Shown here: one piece after another, positions 11,447-23,956 of the stretch
Position numbering within the stretch: position 1 is the first letter of the stretch
Layout of the letters: every line of letters begins with the position of its first letter
NCBI GenBank assembly: GCA_012861695.1
Contig: JAAOOA010000157.1
Location: 145,001 to 209,000, forward strand
Source: Trematomus loennbergii
Lineage: Eukaryota > Chordata > Actinopteri > Perciformes > Nototheniidae
Reading direction: 5' to 3'
DNA: 64,000 nt
Translations under genes and position numbers: made by a program
Notes under the pieces: generated by a model
What the model was told of the DNA's origin: nothing
Seen by the model: the letters and a program-made list of their open reading frames with translations, nothing else
Databases searched by the model: none

Positions 11447-12587
11447 CAAGTCTCTTTATGGCCCAAGCCTAACCAAGTTGTTCTGCTGCCTAAAGCTTAG
11501 TAATAACCCTTCACAACGTTACATAGAACAGTCAAGTGTTTAAAACTGCCACTGTACACCAGTTTCACAATGATGAATAGATCAGTCATAAATGTGGTTT
11601 TAGGAGTCTTTGCTGTCGTCATGGTAAAAGGGCTTGTTTTGCAGTACACTGTTTACACTGTTATCTGCTTGTCTATTACTAATATGATCCTTGAATGAGA
11701 GGTCTAGGTAAACTGATTAGTGAATGCTACTCATCCACTGAAGTGTGGAACTATTCCTGCAGACTGAGAGGAAGACCTGCTGCCAGGGCTGGAAAATACT
11801 GCAAAATGATCTGCCTGTTTTTAGGGTAAAAACGAATGAAATCATACAGATATATTTGTTAGGATGTTGCACCTATCACTTGGTAGAGCTGTCAGCTGAC
11901 AGTTGTATCCAGACAACCCGAATGCAATGTACTGCTTGCTTTTACTTTTGTTGCAGTTCAGCTTCACAAACAGTTCAAAAGAAATCTGCAATTCAGATTT
12001 ATGTTCAATAAATACACAATAGATGTCCAGTATGATTGGTTTCCACACCATGATTGTCCACCCATTCCAGGTCTTGATTCATTTATTTGAACTTTGACCT
12101 CTGTGCTGATCGTCTGCCTTTCCCTCTCACCACCTGTTATCCCATTGTGCTCTTCAGCAGGGACTAGCCACAGAAAAAGAATGAAAGCCTCTGCCTAGGT
12201 GGCTGCATTTAGTCTGAAAGGACGTCAGCGTATCATGCATTCGGCTATAAACTCACATGTGTTTTTAGCCATGTGTTTATAATGATATATTAAGGACTGG
12301 ATTATTTATTAACATGTTCATTTATTTTTAGGATTTATGTTGCCCAAAGACATTATTTTCAAATGACTTGTTCTGTCTGACAAACATTCCAAGAGCAAAG
12401 ATATTTGATTGACTGATTCCAATATAAACAAAACAGCAAATTCTCACATTCAAGCTAGCGTTGAGTTTTTAGCCATTCTAGCTGCAGTTCACTACTTTAG
12501 TATTGTTTAGTATCGTTTGTGATCAATTATCTTACTTATCTTTAGTAACCAATCTATTGCTGTGGTTTTATGAGAAATTACACAACG
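11447..12587. other. Unique-looking DNA
   Basis: No gene, TIR or SINE recognised across this stretch. Confidence 0.5.
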
Positions 12588-12877
12588 TTCTTATCCAGGG
12601 ATGCAAACTCATCAGGTATGAAAAAGGTGACAAGGATCCGAGCCCCCCGACCCCACGGAATATTGGCTTTAAAATGAGGAATAACAGGACGTTAGCAGTC
12701 AGAACAACTAAAGCAGTTAATAACAGAAACGCCAAAGAGTCACATCTAATAGAAATATATAAAAGCATTTATTTTAATTGTGTAGCAGTCAGTTTATAAT
12801 TTTGGCAGCACTGTTGAGCATTTTGAAAATGTATTTTCATGCCTCTGTGCAAGGCTTAGTCTTTCTATCTTTATAGC

Positions 12878-13453
12878 CACTGGTGTAAAGTAACTAAGTT
12901 CATAAAGTACTATACTTGGGTACAATTTTGAGATACTTGTACTTTATTTAAGTATTTCAATGTTTTGCTACTTTGTTCTTCTTCTCCTCTACAGTTCAGA
13001 GGTACATGGTGTACTTTAACTCCTCTACATGTATTTAATACCTTTAGTTACTTTACAGATCTGGATGAATGATGTGAAATATTATCAAGTGTTAAATCAG
13101 ACTTTAGTTCCACCTGGAGTAAATCCACAAGCTACCCTGCAGTATACAAAGTCATTCAAACTAGCTGCACCTTTACCAGCTTTGAGAACACTTTCATGAT
13201 CAATCATTATCAAAATATCATATATATTATTCTGAAATGGACCAATCTGCACAATGACTACTTTTACTGTCACTACTTTAAGTACATTTTGATGAGAATA
13301 CTTTTCTGCTTTTACTTGAGGAACATTTTGAATGCAGGACTTTTACTGTAACAGAGTATTCCTACACTCTGGTACTTCTACTTTTACCCAAGTACAAGAC
13401 CTGAGTACTTCTACTTTTACTCTAGTACAAGATCTATACTTATACCACCTCCG
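12878..13453. mobile_element. hAT MITE of the teleost GTACTTTTACT-rich type
   Basis: An 8-bp TSD TTTATAGC lies at 12870-12877 and 13454-13461. The interior is full of AAGTACTT and TACTTTTAC motifs in both orientations, a pattern I recognise from very common teleost MITEs. The tips are diverged (CACTGGTG and, inverted, CGGAGGTGG). Confidence 0.85.
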
Positions 13454-13544
13454 TTTATAGCCTATGAAAAAAACTATTTGAAAACGAAGGCTAAAGCTAA
13501 CGTTAGCAGATAGTGACTAGCTAGTTAGCTAGTTCAACGATTCC

Positions 13545-14491
13545 TTAAAGGGGACCTATCATGCAAAATGCACTTTTGTACGTCTTTTATACATGAATAT
13601 GTGTCCCCGGTGTTCCAGGGAACTCACCAAGTGTCAGAAAACACAACCCTCTCTATTTTCCTCCATACCCAAATCTCTAAAAAGGGGCTGCAACGGATCT
13701 GATAAAAACTGATCCAGATTTGAACACTGTCCTGACGTCAGGACGGTGGCGCTACGGCTATTGGGCCAACTCTCCACCTATCAGGGGAATGTGGGGTTGG
13801 AGACGCTGTAGTACATATGCCAGGCCTGTAAGTGGCGCTGTAGTCTGCCACAAAAGCAGCGAAGAAGACTTCCCGCGCATGGTTACCATGGTTACCCTTC
13901 TGTTTATTCTCCGCTGTGGCTTTTTTTCTCCCTCCCCGAGGCAAGCGTTTGCGCCTCCTGCTGCTTTAATTCAATGCAATCCCTCCCTCGAGGCAAGCAC
14001 TGTAATTCTCTCCGGTTAGTCCACCAGCAGATGACAAACACCCACCTCTCCGCCTCTTCCAAGGAACGAGGGGACCTTGCAACAGAGTTTCAGTTTGGTT
14101 TTCTTTCGCCGGTCAAGATGTCTGTTAAAGTTGAAATCTTCCGGACAAAATTAGAAAAGTGCCGGTCAAAGGTCTTCTTTGTTATTTATTGAGCTTTAAA
14201 ACAAATGAATAACGACTCTATATAATAATAGGCTATAATAAAACACGGAGGACGGAGATCTATTTTTCTCCCCCTCTTCTGACTTGATCAGAGCGCGCTC
14301 CCCTCTCCTGCAGGGGGGCGTGGTCCGCTGCAGCTCACAGAATCAGCCCCTGCAAAAACAGGGCTGGAGAACAGCAAATAGAGCGAAATGAGGCATGGCT
14401 AAAATGCATGATCTGTTTGGTATTTTGAAAACAGAAACGTATAAATATACCCTATATAGGTATGGCCCTACAATATATCATTTAAATATAG
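13545..14491. mobile_element. MITE starting TTAAAGGGGACC (copy 1, right end lost)
   Basis: Near-identical over about 900 bp to 17811-18785, which has both ends. This copy keeps the left TIR TTAAAGGGGACCTATCATGC but breaks off inside ATTTAAATATAG before the right TIR. It lies within the hAT at 12596-14727. Confidence 0.85.
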
Positions 14492-14727
14492 CCGACAGGC
14501 AGGAAGACTCGAGCACACAGCTCGCGCTTCATAATAATATATAAAAAAAGAACACCATGCGTGTCATGATGGCACATAACAGCTCGCGGCCGCAGATTAC
14601 TCCGGGTCCCAGACCCCCCCCATACCCCAAAAATATTTTTATTGCAGATCTACATGAATCACACAAACGACCTATTTTGGATTCAAAACGGCGAATTTCG
14701 CCGAAAGGTGACAAGTTTGCATCCCTG

Positions 14728-16411
14728 TTATCAATCTCAGCTGTACTTTGTTTTAGTGCTTATTAGCAAAGGTTACCAAGCTAACGCTGTAAGCTAAGTT
14801 TGTGAACATGGTAAAGATTATACCTGGTGAACACAGACATATTTGTAGTGTCATTGTGAGCAGGCCTGGTTGAGACCAACGTAAGCCGTGTTTGTGAAAA
14901 TAAACCCCCTTATTCTTTTGAATGGAGCCACCTGAATGTGGGGTGCTAACACGGAGCGCAGGACAACATTTGAACCAGGCTTCCTGCTGATATGCAGCGT
15001 GACTTTATCCACGCCTCGGGGGAATGGGTGGCATTCAGGATTTTAGCCCTCCCAGGAGAAATCTGTAATTGTTAATGTGTAGGCCATGGAGGTATATCAA
15101 TAGAACATGTAAGGACCAATCCTTAGTCCACGAACCCATTTTTCAATAAAATAAATTATCCAAATGATTGTTGATTAATTTCCACTTGATTGACTTATTG
15201 ATTAATCTACTTAAAACGACGACTTTATTCAAAACTACAAGGTCACTAATTAATTTGGGACATTGACATAATGTAATCTGTCTTTTTTGCCATAAATCAC
15301 CCTGAAGATTAGCTTGTTTTATGAGGACTCAAAATGTTGACCTATCTAGATTTTCCGCCAATGGCGGTTTGAGATTAGCATAATGAAAGTGGGGGGAAAT
15401 GGTCCACTTAAGGGCTTCTTCTTGAGACTGTGTTAAAGACACAAATATATTTATCTATACCAATAAGAAAGTCTCAAAATAATATCATGCTTACTGCTGT
15501 TTGCTAGCTCTACTTTGATCAGGATAACAAGTCACACAGGGAACATATCATTTCGTAGAGCATGCTTACTGCTGTAATGAGCATAAATGTCACCTTTCAA
15601 CTATCAGTCATGTTCCAATTGAGTTATACCGCTAGCAAATCCACTGTAATTACAGAACATTGAATTATCAGAGCTGCATCTCTGTCATAAAGCGGGGGGG
15701 GGGGGGGGGGCTGTGCTTTTGTTGGTTTCAAAAAACAAAACAGATAATCAAAGCACAGTACAAAAGACTGCACGATCACTGGAAACAAAGTTTGAGTTTT
15801 TTGGTGTGTGGACCAGTTGAATGCGTGTCTTCCATCTAAGTGCCTTTTATTCAGCCCAACAAATGCATATTAGGAAAATTGCAGCCTGGCCTGCTTATTT
15901 GCCTCAAGTGCTGCTGCTGAGATACTCTAATAGCAAAATGAAAGAAAATGGCCCGAGCTTGTGGTTTGAAATAATGCTGGAAAAAGGAGGGAGAAAAGTC
16001 TTGCAATATTTCTCTCTGAATACAGTTTGACATTATTGTGAAATAAATTGAAGTAGAACACAAGAGGAGGAAGAGTTTGAAATGCAGAGAGCAGAGGAGG
16101 GGAAGGGATAAGGGAGAGATAAGGGCGAGAGGCTTAGAGACAGGAAGAGAGCAGAATGAGGAGGAAGCATGGAGGCAGAGAAAGTAGCGGGGGAAGGCTG
16201 AATCAGAGAGGGAGATGCTGCGATAAGTACTGCAGAGAGGAAGTGGGGCTGTCGAGATAAAGACAAACTCAGACAGAGGGGGGAGATTAGAGGCAGGCTC
16301 GACATTTTGAAGAACGATGGAGGAGAGGAGGAGAACAACTGAAAGAAAAGCGATGAAGAGAAAGGCAGACAGACAGAGAGAGAGGGCAAGAAGTGTGTTC
16401 AGGGTACCAGC
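14728..16411. other. Unique DNA with a poly-G tract and a purine-rich stretch
   Basis: A run of 17 G lies at 15694-15710. A strongly purine-rich (GA) segment at about 16060-16400 creates long low-complexity open frames on the minus strand. No recognised gene. Confidence 0.6.
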
Positions 16412-16417
16412 AGGAAG

Positions 16418-16918
16418 TATGAGGGGCCGTGTAGGCCAAAATTCAAACTCACCTTGCACACACACTACTGAAAACATCTGGCCTTGCACACACACTACTG
16501 AAATACTCTCACATTCACTACTGAACACCTCACACACACACAACTGAAAATTAAGCCTCACACACACACTATTGAAATCCTCTCACATTCACTCCTGAAC
16601 ACCTCACACACACACTACTGAAAACATCTGGCCTTGCACACACACTACTGAAATACTCACACATTCACTACTGAACACCTCACACACACGCAACTGAAAA
16701 TTAACCTCATACACACACTATTGAAATCCTCTCACATTCATTACTGAACACCTCGCACACACACTACTGAAAATCAACCTCACACACACGCAACTGAAAA
16801 CATTTTACTGAAAGGTTCTTAGTAGGGAATGTCCATGTGTTTCACCTATGTGTGTGAGAGGGGGATTCTTGCTGTAACGGAAGTCATTGTAATGAAACGG
16901 AAGTCATTGTAATGAAAC
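16418..16918 (+). repeat. Left long TIR with internal minisatellite
   Basis: After the tip comes a tandem array (about 16450-16800) of variant 24-30 bp units around CACACACACTACTGAAA, CTCACATTCACTACTGAACACCT and CACAACTGAAAATTAA. A unique arm follows ending in TGTAACGGAAGTCATTG. A 22-bp piece (CGGAAGTCATTGTAATGAAA plus 2 bases) is duplicated here but single in the right arm. Confidence 0.85.
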
Positions 16919-17810
16919 GGAACTAACAAAGAACAATGCTGCAGTGATACAGTAGGTGGCGATAATGCTCGTCTGGTTGCAAGTCACCATTAAAGAAGAT
17001 GAAGAAGAAGAAGAACGAAAACAGAAGGTTGAATTCAGCATCGATTTATAGAGAAACAGCACCGCAGCCGTAGGCTGGACCCCGGGCCGAGCGTCTACAA
17101 ACTGAGACGGTCTGGTCTATCGAGGTTTTCTTGTTTACATCATCTGGCGCAGCTCGTGAGGTGGCCTAGCAAGTAACCCGCTAGCAACATGCACAGCTGC
17201 AATAAGCTAACAAGCTAACTAAGCCGAAATTGAGCCAGAACCTTTCCTTTTTTTGTTTTACCATTTATTGAAGTGATTGATATTTCAGGCTGAGAAGACA
17301 ATGGCCTGTTAAATATGGTTGATCAAGCTGTGTACTTCTAGCCGACAGTTATGTTAGCATTAGTTAGTTAACAGTAAGTAAATATAAGACTAACCTATGT
17401 ACTCCAGCTAGCCGGCTAACCTACATATGTTGCTCCCGGTCTGCACGTTTTACGTTGCTTAAGGTGAGTGAACATGAAACTATTCAGCAAAACTTTCAAT
17501 AATAATCTAAGGAATTGAGTTTGGGATATTACTTGCATACAAATCTATAAATGCCTTCAGGTTTCTAAAATATACAATATGTGGTAAATTCAACAGTGGA
17601 CCCAGCAAAGATTCACATTTTTGTTATTGATTTGTTGCTGTTACTTAATTATACTTTTATTGATTTGTTGCTGTTACTTAATTATACTTTAATAAATTCA
17701 AGTCAAGCTTAGTAACATGTGAGGGTAGCTAGTTAGTGCTCTTACCTGTGTGCCTCCTCCGCAACCAGATTGTATTAAAACTCTTAAGTACCTGTTCTAT
17801 CTACTTTACT
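16919..17810 (+). other. Interior of long-TIR element with possible first exon
   Basis: Contains the AGTAGGTGGCGATAATGC...GAAGAAGAAGAAG motif (16951-17016) also seen in two other DNA elements of this window, and a good splice-donor match AAG/GTGAGT at about 17460-17468. No coding similarity. Confidence 0.35.
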
Positions 17811-18785
17811 TTAAAGGGGACCTATCATGCAAAATGCACTTTGTACGTCTTTTATACATGAATATGTGTCCCCGGTGTTCCAGGGAACTCACCAAGTGTC
17901 AGAAAACACAACCCTCTCTATTTTCCTCCATACCCAAATCTCTAAAAAAGGGGCTGCAACGGATCTGATAAAAACTGATCCAGATTTGAACACTTCAATG
18001 ACGTCACAGAAGTGGCGCTACGGCTATTGGGCCGACTCTCCACCTATCAGGGGAATGTGGGGTTGGGCCACGGCCGGCCATTGCCGCTCGAAAGCACTGG
18101 AGACACTGTAGTACATATGCCAGGCCTGTAAGTGGCGCTGTAGTCTGCCACAAAAGCAGCGAAGAAGGCTTCCCGCCCATAGTTACCCTTCTGTTTATTC
18201 TCCGCTGTGGCTTTTTTTCTCCCTCCCCGAGGCAAGCATTTGCTCCCGCTGCTTTAATTCAATGCAATCCCTCCCCGTCGAGGCAAGTACTGTAATTCTC
18301 TCGGTTAGTCCACCAGCAGATGCAAACACCACCTCTCCGCCTCTTCCAAGGAACGAGGGGACCGTGCGGCAGAGTTTCAGTTTCAGTTTCTTTCGCCGGT
18401 CAAGATGTCCGTTAAAGTTTCAATCTTCCGGACAAAATTAGAAAAGTGCCGGTCAAAGCTCTTCTTTGTTATTTATTGAGCTTTAAAACAAATGAATAAC
18501 GACTCTGTAGGCCTATAACAATATAATAAAACACGGAGGACGGAGATCTTTTCTTCTCCCCCTCTTGACTTGATCAGAGCACGGCTCCCCTCTCCTGCAG
18601 GGGGGCGTGGTCAGCTGCAGCTCACATAATCAGCCCCGTAGACAGCAAACAGCACATAGAGCGAAATGAGGCATGGCTAAAATGCATGATCTGTTGGTAT
18701 TTTGAAAACAGAAACGTATAAATATACCTTATATAGGTATGGCCCTACAATATAATTTAAATATAGCATGATAGGTCCACTTTAA
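17811..18785. mobile_element. MITE starting TTAAAGGGGACC (copy 2, complete)
   Basis: The left tip TTAAAGGGGACCTATCATGC matches the right tip inverted (TTTAAAGTGGACCTATCATGC without its first base), with one substitution. The interior matches 13545-14491. TTAA/TTTAA at the junctions cannot be told from TIR bases, so the TSD and superfamily are unresolved. No coding capacity. Confidence 0.88.
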
Positions 18786-19497
18786 ACAATTAAAAAGACA
18801 AAATCAACTACATTTATTGATATACCAATCTTTATTTTTGGGCCTTTCAGACGTGAGATATTGAAATACAGTATTAGTTTTGTCTATTTAAAAAACTTAA
18901 CTTCATATTTCTTATTGTCTAAAGCATTTATGACACACATTTCCCCCTCATATTCACAGTGTGGATCAATTGAGACAGCGTGCAGAGACTTTGGGAGAAA
19001 CCTCAGCGTGACGGATGTCCTGTCTGTGGGTTTGGCTGGAGAGGAGTGAGGTCTTTCTCTGGGAGGAGGACCAGGCCTGATGGAGGAGGGCCAGGCCTGA
19101 TGAAGAAACCACCTAACTGCATCTGTGAGCCCATACTGGCACAGCTGTCACAAACAAATGATGGTCCTGTTTGACTTTGTGTTCACAATAAAAGAGTAGT
19201 TTCTTAGTGAATGTCCTGTATTGGTCTTTAATCTGATATCAGCTTTTCATTTTCTTCTTGCCCCTCTGAGAAAACGGTGAGGCAGTTGTGTCCTTCAGGC
19301 ATGCCCTTTCCTAACAGAAATGACAAGAAACATAAAACCTATGACATTATTGCAGAGCAAGTATGTTATTTATGAAAGAGGTGTGTTTGTTTATTAAGCG
19401 GCTGTAGAAATAATATATATTTTTTATTTTAATGTGTTTTTTAAATTCATCACTTTGTACTACAAAGATAATCAGATTATGAATGAACAGTCTGCAG
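18786..19497 (+). other. Possible terminal exon inside the long-TIR element
   Basis: TCCCCCTCATATTCACAG at about 18941-18959 is a good polypyrimidine/acceptor site. About 225 bases downstream a polyadenylation signal AATAAA is at about 19187. Open frames in between are short (64 codons at most) and unrecognised. This could be a non-coding terminal exon or chance. Confidence 0.25.
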
Positions 19498-19501
19498 TTA
19501 A

Positions 19502-20653
19502 CCTGTTACGCACCGCCCCCCCGGTACCGGGCGGATAAACGCGTCATTTGCAGGAAACAACGTCTAAGGAATCTTAATATTTAATAAACTATGAATGTTT
19601 TATATCCATGTAACGGGAAGAAACTCAGCTAACTGATCTTTTTAATTTTTGTTTCCAAAAAAACCCCACAATGCTAACACTCAGCCACGAGCGAAAAAAT
19701 GTAACCTAAAACTGCACCTAAACTCACTCATAACTCCCTTATTACTTATCCTAGATGCACAGCCAACCACTCGTTTTGCATCTCCTGGAGACACAGAATC
19801 TGTGTAAAAAACCTCAACACTCAGTGATAAACATTTGCGACGCTATAAACGAAAGCGTACATCATAACATGTGGAGCTAGGTAGCTAGAAACGCTAACAT
19901 GGCTTACCTTGGTCAAAACTGGTCTTCAATGGCATTAAAACGATAAAAAAACGATGCTGCAGTTAATCCATAGGTTAATCCAATGTGTCTGTGTCCTCTT
20001 TGAAATGATTTCTGATAATCCATAGCAATAAACTGCTTTTTCGTTTCCAAATGTCAGAGCGAGAGATCGGTCCACTCTGCTGCAAAATTACATGCGCGCA
20101 GCCCCCACCTTTTCTCTTCACAACGTGTGTGTGTGGGGGCCTCCCCCTTCGATTCTATTGGCTCTAACGGTCAGAAAGAGGTGTCAACCATCAAAATCGA
20201 CCAAGGGGGGCCAGAGATATGGAAAAAAAAAACATTTTCACCCAAATCACCTCAGAGGTGGGGTGGTTTTGGCTAAACCTCTCTAAAAAGGTCAAATGTC
20301 ACTTGTTTTGCATCAATCTTGATACAGGGTACTTATTATATGTTGTACTTTGGATTCCTAAAGCTTTTAGTCTACTAACCCATCATCCAAGAGTAGTTTT
20401 CACTATAAGTAAAAAGAATATTTGGACGGACACTATAATTTACAGTTTTTTACTATGTAAAATCTGAATTTTCTTTAAAATAAAAAACATCTATATTGAT
20501 TCTGACACTTCTACATCCAACTCACATATGTAACCTTGCTTTGATAAAAGAAATTATTCATATAACCCTTTTAGAAGTTAAGTTGTAGTCATTTGTTTTG
20601 GGCATGTCATTTTCGAGCCTGAAACATGAAAAACAGGCTTGGTGCTTAACAGG
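19502..20653. mobile_element. piggyBac-like non-autonomous element (copy 1)
   Basis: Flanked by TTAA on both sides (19498-19501; 20654-20657). TIR tips are CCTGTTACGCACC and, inverted, CCTGTTAAGCACC. TTAA targeting and CC-starting tips fit piggyBac. There is no transposase. A related copy in inverse orientation is at 41656-42624. Confidence 0.85.
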
Positions 20654-20657
20654 TTAA

Positions 20658-21527
20658 TCAACATTAAAATATGTTATTATTAATAATATTCAACTGTTAT
20701 CAGAACTTAGTGTAAATGTAGTGTCATGCTGTTTGGTTGTCTCACTGCAAGAACCACTTTTACCACGTCTTTTACAGACAATATGTAGAGACAAATGGTA
20801 GTAATTCTCACAATGTAAAATAATAATTGCCTTAAATACATTGAAATGTGAAAGCTGATTATAGTTGTTACTTTATCTATTTAAACCAGAACGTTTCTCG
20901 ATTCTTTGTACAGTATGAAAGGAGTCTTTGTACCTTTGAGTCCATGCTGAAGTTCACTGATGTTAGGAATAGGTCTGTCTCTCGTGTTCAGCATCCTCTG
21001 GTCTGTCTGCATCACCTGGAAACTTTAAACAAACAGATATATATATATATGTAAAGTAACAATGTGTTGGTCACAGACTTTTTTTACATGCAAATGTAAT
21101 GTGATAATCTTTTTGTTATCCTTAAAAAAAGTGCTGGATATCACAGCCCTTACTGTATCTTATCAGTTGGATTGTGTATTATTGTCTAGTTGGGGTCCTT
21201 TTTATTTTACTGTTATTTTGGAATCGTTTTTCATGAGACAGTCAATTTAAATATTTGTCCTATGCCATATTCACATTCATTTGTAACACACACGTAAGGG
21301 TAAAAGACAAACATCTTTAACAAATGTAATGCAATGAATAAGCTTAATTGTCACAGAAGCACACATAACGTCATATCTAATATTTAAACAAATCATTTCC
21401 TTGTCCTAAAGCATTGACTGAGCTATTTTTCGTCCTTAAATGCAGGCATTAAGTGCATGTTCACGTTCTGCTGCCACAATAAGTCGGTTCTCCAGTGTAA
21501 TGATAATGCTTAGTAAGTATTGGTAAT
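20658..21527. other. AT-rich interior of the long-TIR element
   Basis: No gene or repeat recognised. Short open frames (up to 68 codons) look random. Confidence 0.5.
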
Positions 21528-21534
21528 AATATTA

Positions 21535-22144
21535 CAACCCAGTCTCACGGCATTTCGTGTTATTAGTCACGAAATTAATTTAATCTATTGATTCGTGTTC
21601 ACCAACACGATTTTCACATTTTTTCGTGTCACACAGAACGATTTTAAATGCAATGTTGGTAGTATGTTTCGTGCCTGCAACACGTCTTTTTGTCCGGTCG
21701 GGTCTTGGAAGACCAGAAGCTGTGTGGTTCATAAAAACATGTTCTTACTCAATATCTTACCCTAAGCCTAACCCTATCCCTTTTATTTTAAATTGTATAA
21801 TGTCTGAGTTTTTTTGCCGTCAGTGAGGAAAATAAATGGCTCAGAGCCTCAGAATACTGAAATCTGTATTTTTATGTCATCTTTTTTTCCTTCTAATTTG
21901 TTATTATTTGGTGCAGGCACGAAACATACTACCAATATAAATACATTGCTTCTAAAATCGTTCTGTGTCAGAATACTTAAATCTGTTTTTTTTTTTTGTG
22001 TTTTTCCTTCTAATTTGTTATTATTTACATTGCTTTTCAAATCGTTCTGTGTGACACGAAAAAAAATGGCGAAATCGCGTTGGTGAACACGAATCAATAG
22101 ATTAATTTCGTGACTATAACACGAAATGCCGTGAGACTGTGTTG
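21535..22144. mobile_element. MITE with about 75-bp TIRs and 7-bp TSD (copy B)
   Basis: Same TIRs as 6406-6883, interior in the opposite orientation and longer. The left tip is CAACCCAGTCTCACGG and the right inverted tip is CAACACAGTCTCACGG. The TSD is AATATTA at 21528-21534 against AATATGA at 22145-22151, one mismatch. It is nested in the long-TIR element. Confidence 0.85.
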
Positions 22145-22779
22145 AATATGAATAAAAACCAGTAAGCTTCAATAATCAACTCCAGCTCAACAAACCATAT
22201 TGCAATATCTACGTTAACGTTATTTCTGGAACCAACTGGAAATGTGAGATTCATATTTTTCAGATACACAGATCTTATAGTGAGGTTAATCTCATACAGT
22301 ACGCTGGTCTTCAACACTATGTGACGCTAGCTGTCTGCATCGTCGAGCATAGCTATTTTAAATTAACAATGCATACAGTTACCTAACTAGCAAACTAACT
22401 AATGTACAAGCATGACCTTATTTGTCCAACCTCACCGATAAGCCTTTTGTTCTACAGTATAATCCTTCTTAATGTTTTACACCTCTCTAATATGTTTTAA
22501 CTTGTATGCTACGGATAGCATTGTTAGCACAGATGTAGCTTCGTCTCGCTCGTTAGCTGAATAAAAGACAAGTAAGAATAAAGTGCTTGAATTTCACTTA
22601 CCGAATAAACTGCATTCAGGACGGTTTGAACCGCAGAGCCATAAGATAAGTGTGATATTTCAATGAAGAATACTCCACCAGGCATCAACACAAACAAACA
22701 CGTCCGAGTAGCAGCCTGGAGCTAATGAAGCTAGCGGGGCTAACGGGCTAGCAAAGAGACCACTAGCAGAGCAGTTTGG
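22145..22779. other. Unique interior segment before the right long TIR
   Basis: No coding similarity. Rich in GCTAGC/TAGCTA words. Confidence 0.45.
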
Positions 22780-23186
22780 TACTTCCGTTTCATTACAATG
22801 ACTTCCGTTACAGCAAGAATCCCCCTCACACACCATAGGTGAAACACATGCACATTCCCTACTGAGAACCTTTCAGTAAATGTTGCGTGTGTGTGAGATT
22901 TAATTTTCAGTTGTGTATGCGAGGTGTTCACTAGTGAATGTGAAAGTATTCAATCAACAGTGTGTGTGTGAGGTTAATTTTCAGTTGTGTGTGTGAGGTT
23001 AATTTTCAGTTGTTGTGTGTGAGTTAATTTTCAGTTGTGTGTGTGAGGTGTTCAGTAGTGAATGTGAGAGTATTTCAGTAGTGTGTGTGCAAGGCCAGAT
23101 GTTTTCAGTAGTGTGTGCAAGGCCAGATGTTTTCAGTAGTGTGGGTGCGAGGTGAGTTTGAATTTTGGCCTACACGGCCCTTCATA
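22780..23186 (-). repeat. Right long TIR with internal minisatellite
   Basis: Inverted counterpart of 16418-16918. The unique arm (22780-22880) contains the inverse of TGTAACGGAAGTCATTG and the tip ends GGCCTACACGGCCCTTCATA. The minisatellite between has fewer units than the left arm. Confidence 0.85.
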
Positions 23187-23192
23187 AGGAAG

Positions 23193-23950
23193 TGCCACTG
23201 GCCATAACCACCGCTGCAGCACTGATCGCTATGGGAACCAACATGGCCGAGAAAACTGAGTCCGGTCAACAAGGCCAAACTGACTCTGGCATTCCTTTTC
23301 TCAGCAAAGACAACATGAAGAGTAATTTTCTGTATTATTCACTATTTGTGACCTTTTGGTATTTTACCCGGAGTCACATGATCTGTTTTTCCACTTTGAA
23401 TCCCACTTGTGAGAGAGATGCATTAGTACTAGTGTGAGAGAAAATAGCATGTAGGACATACAACCTGCAGCACATGTCCACACTTATGGGATGATTGCTG
23501 TGACATTTTAAGGACAGATGGCAGAAGCTGCTGCTGAAACTTTAGGTCAACGCTGGAGAGTTAGAGGGTCAGCTCACTCTCACACTTACTCAAACTGCAG
23601 CACTTAGGATCCATTGTAACCCCCAGCCCGCATGTCTCAGACTGTTGCGCTCTCGAGTAATTCCTTGTAGCAGTGGTTTTGGATAAGAATGCTTTGTGCA
23701 CAAAATGATGTTTTTGTATCAACACACAAATGTATTAACTATTCCTAACTCACCAAAGCCGTTGAGGAGATCTGGGAATGCAACACCATCATACATCACA
23801 TCGAGACCGTTGAAAAACATAAATGGTCAGATGGTCAGAAGCAACAACCACCAAATCAGCCACATTCATCAGACTTTTAAGTATGACATTTTTTTTTTAC
23901 TCAAGCTATCTGAAATAATCTCTATCCTGGAGGGGCTAATGAAGGACTAG
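23193..23950. other. Flank of the long-TIR element; possible coding-like stretch
   Basis: Directly after the 6-bp TSD, a frame open to 23437 reads EVPLAITTAAALIAMGTN. Rejoined to the left flank, the frame stays open across the empty site. I do not recognise the protein and see no convincing donor site. Confidence 0.2.
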
Positions 23951-23956
23951 ACATAA

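Larger units (their letters stand above)
12596..14727. mobile_element. hAT-like element containing two nested insertions
   Basis: The left tip CAGGGATGCAAACTCATCA and right tip (inverted) CAGGGATGCAAACTTGTCA form hAT-type ends. CCCCC-rich subterminal segments follow at 12640-12655 and 14605-14620. No clean 8-bp TSD: TTATC borders both sides but in different registers. Removing the insertions at 12878-13453 and 13545-14491 leaves about 600 bp of host element without coding similarity. Confidence 0.7.
16418..23186. mobile_element. Large (6.8 kb) long-TIR DNA element, unclassified
   Basis: The outer tips TATGAGGGGCCGTGTAGG (left) and, inverted, TATGAAGGGCCGTGTAGG (right) open very long inverted repeats of about 410-500 bp. 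They are flanked by a 6-bp direct repeat AGGAAG (16412-16417; 23187-23192). Younger elements sit inside at 17811-18785, 19502-20653 and 21535-22144. Removing them leaves about 4 kb with no recognised transposase, so it is probably non-autonomous. A TSD of 6 bp with long TIRs does not fit hAT (8), Tc1 (2) or piggyBac (4). Dada-like elements (6-7 bp) are one possibility, as an inference only. Confidence 0.8.

Noticed and set aside
16033..16567. Long Ser/Leu-rich minus-strand open frames
   Set aside because: They arise from a purine-rich low-complexity stretch and have no domain.
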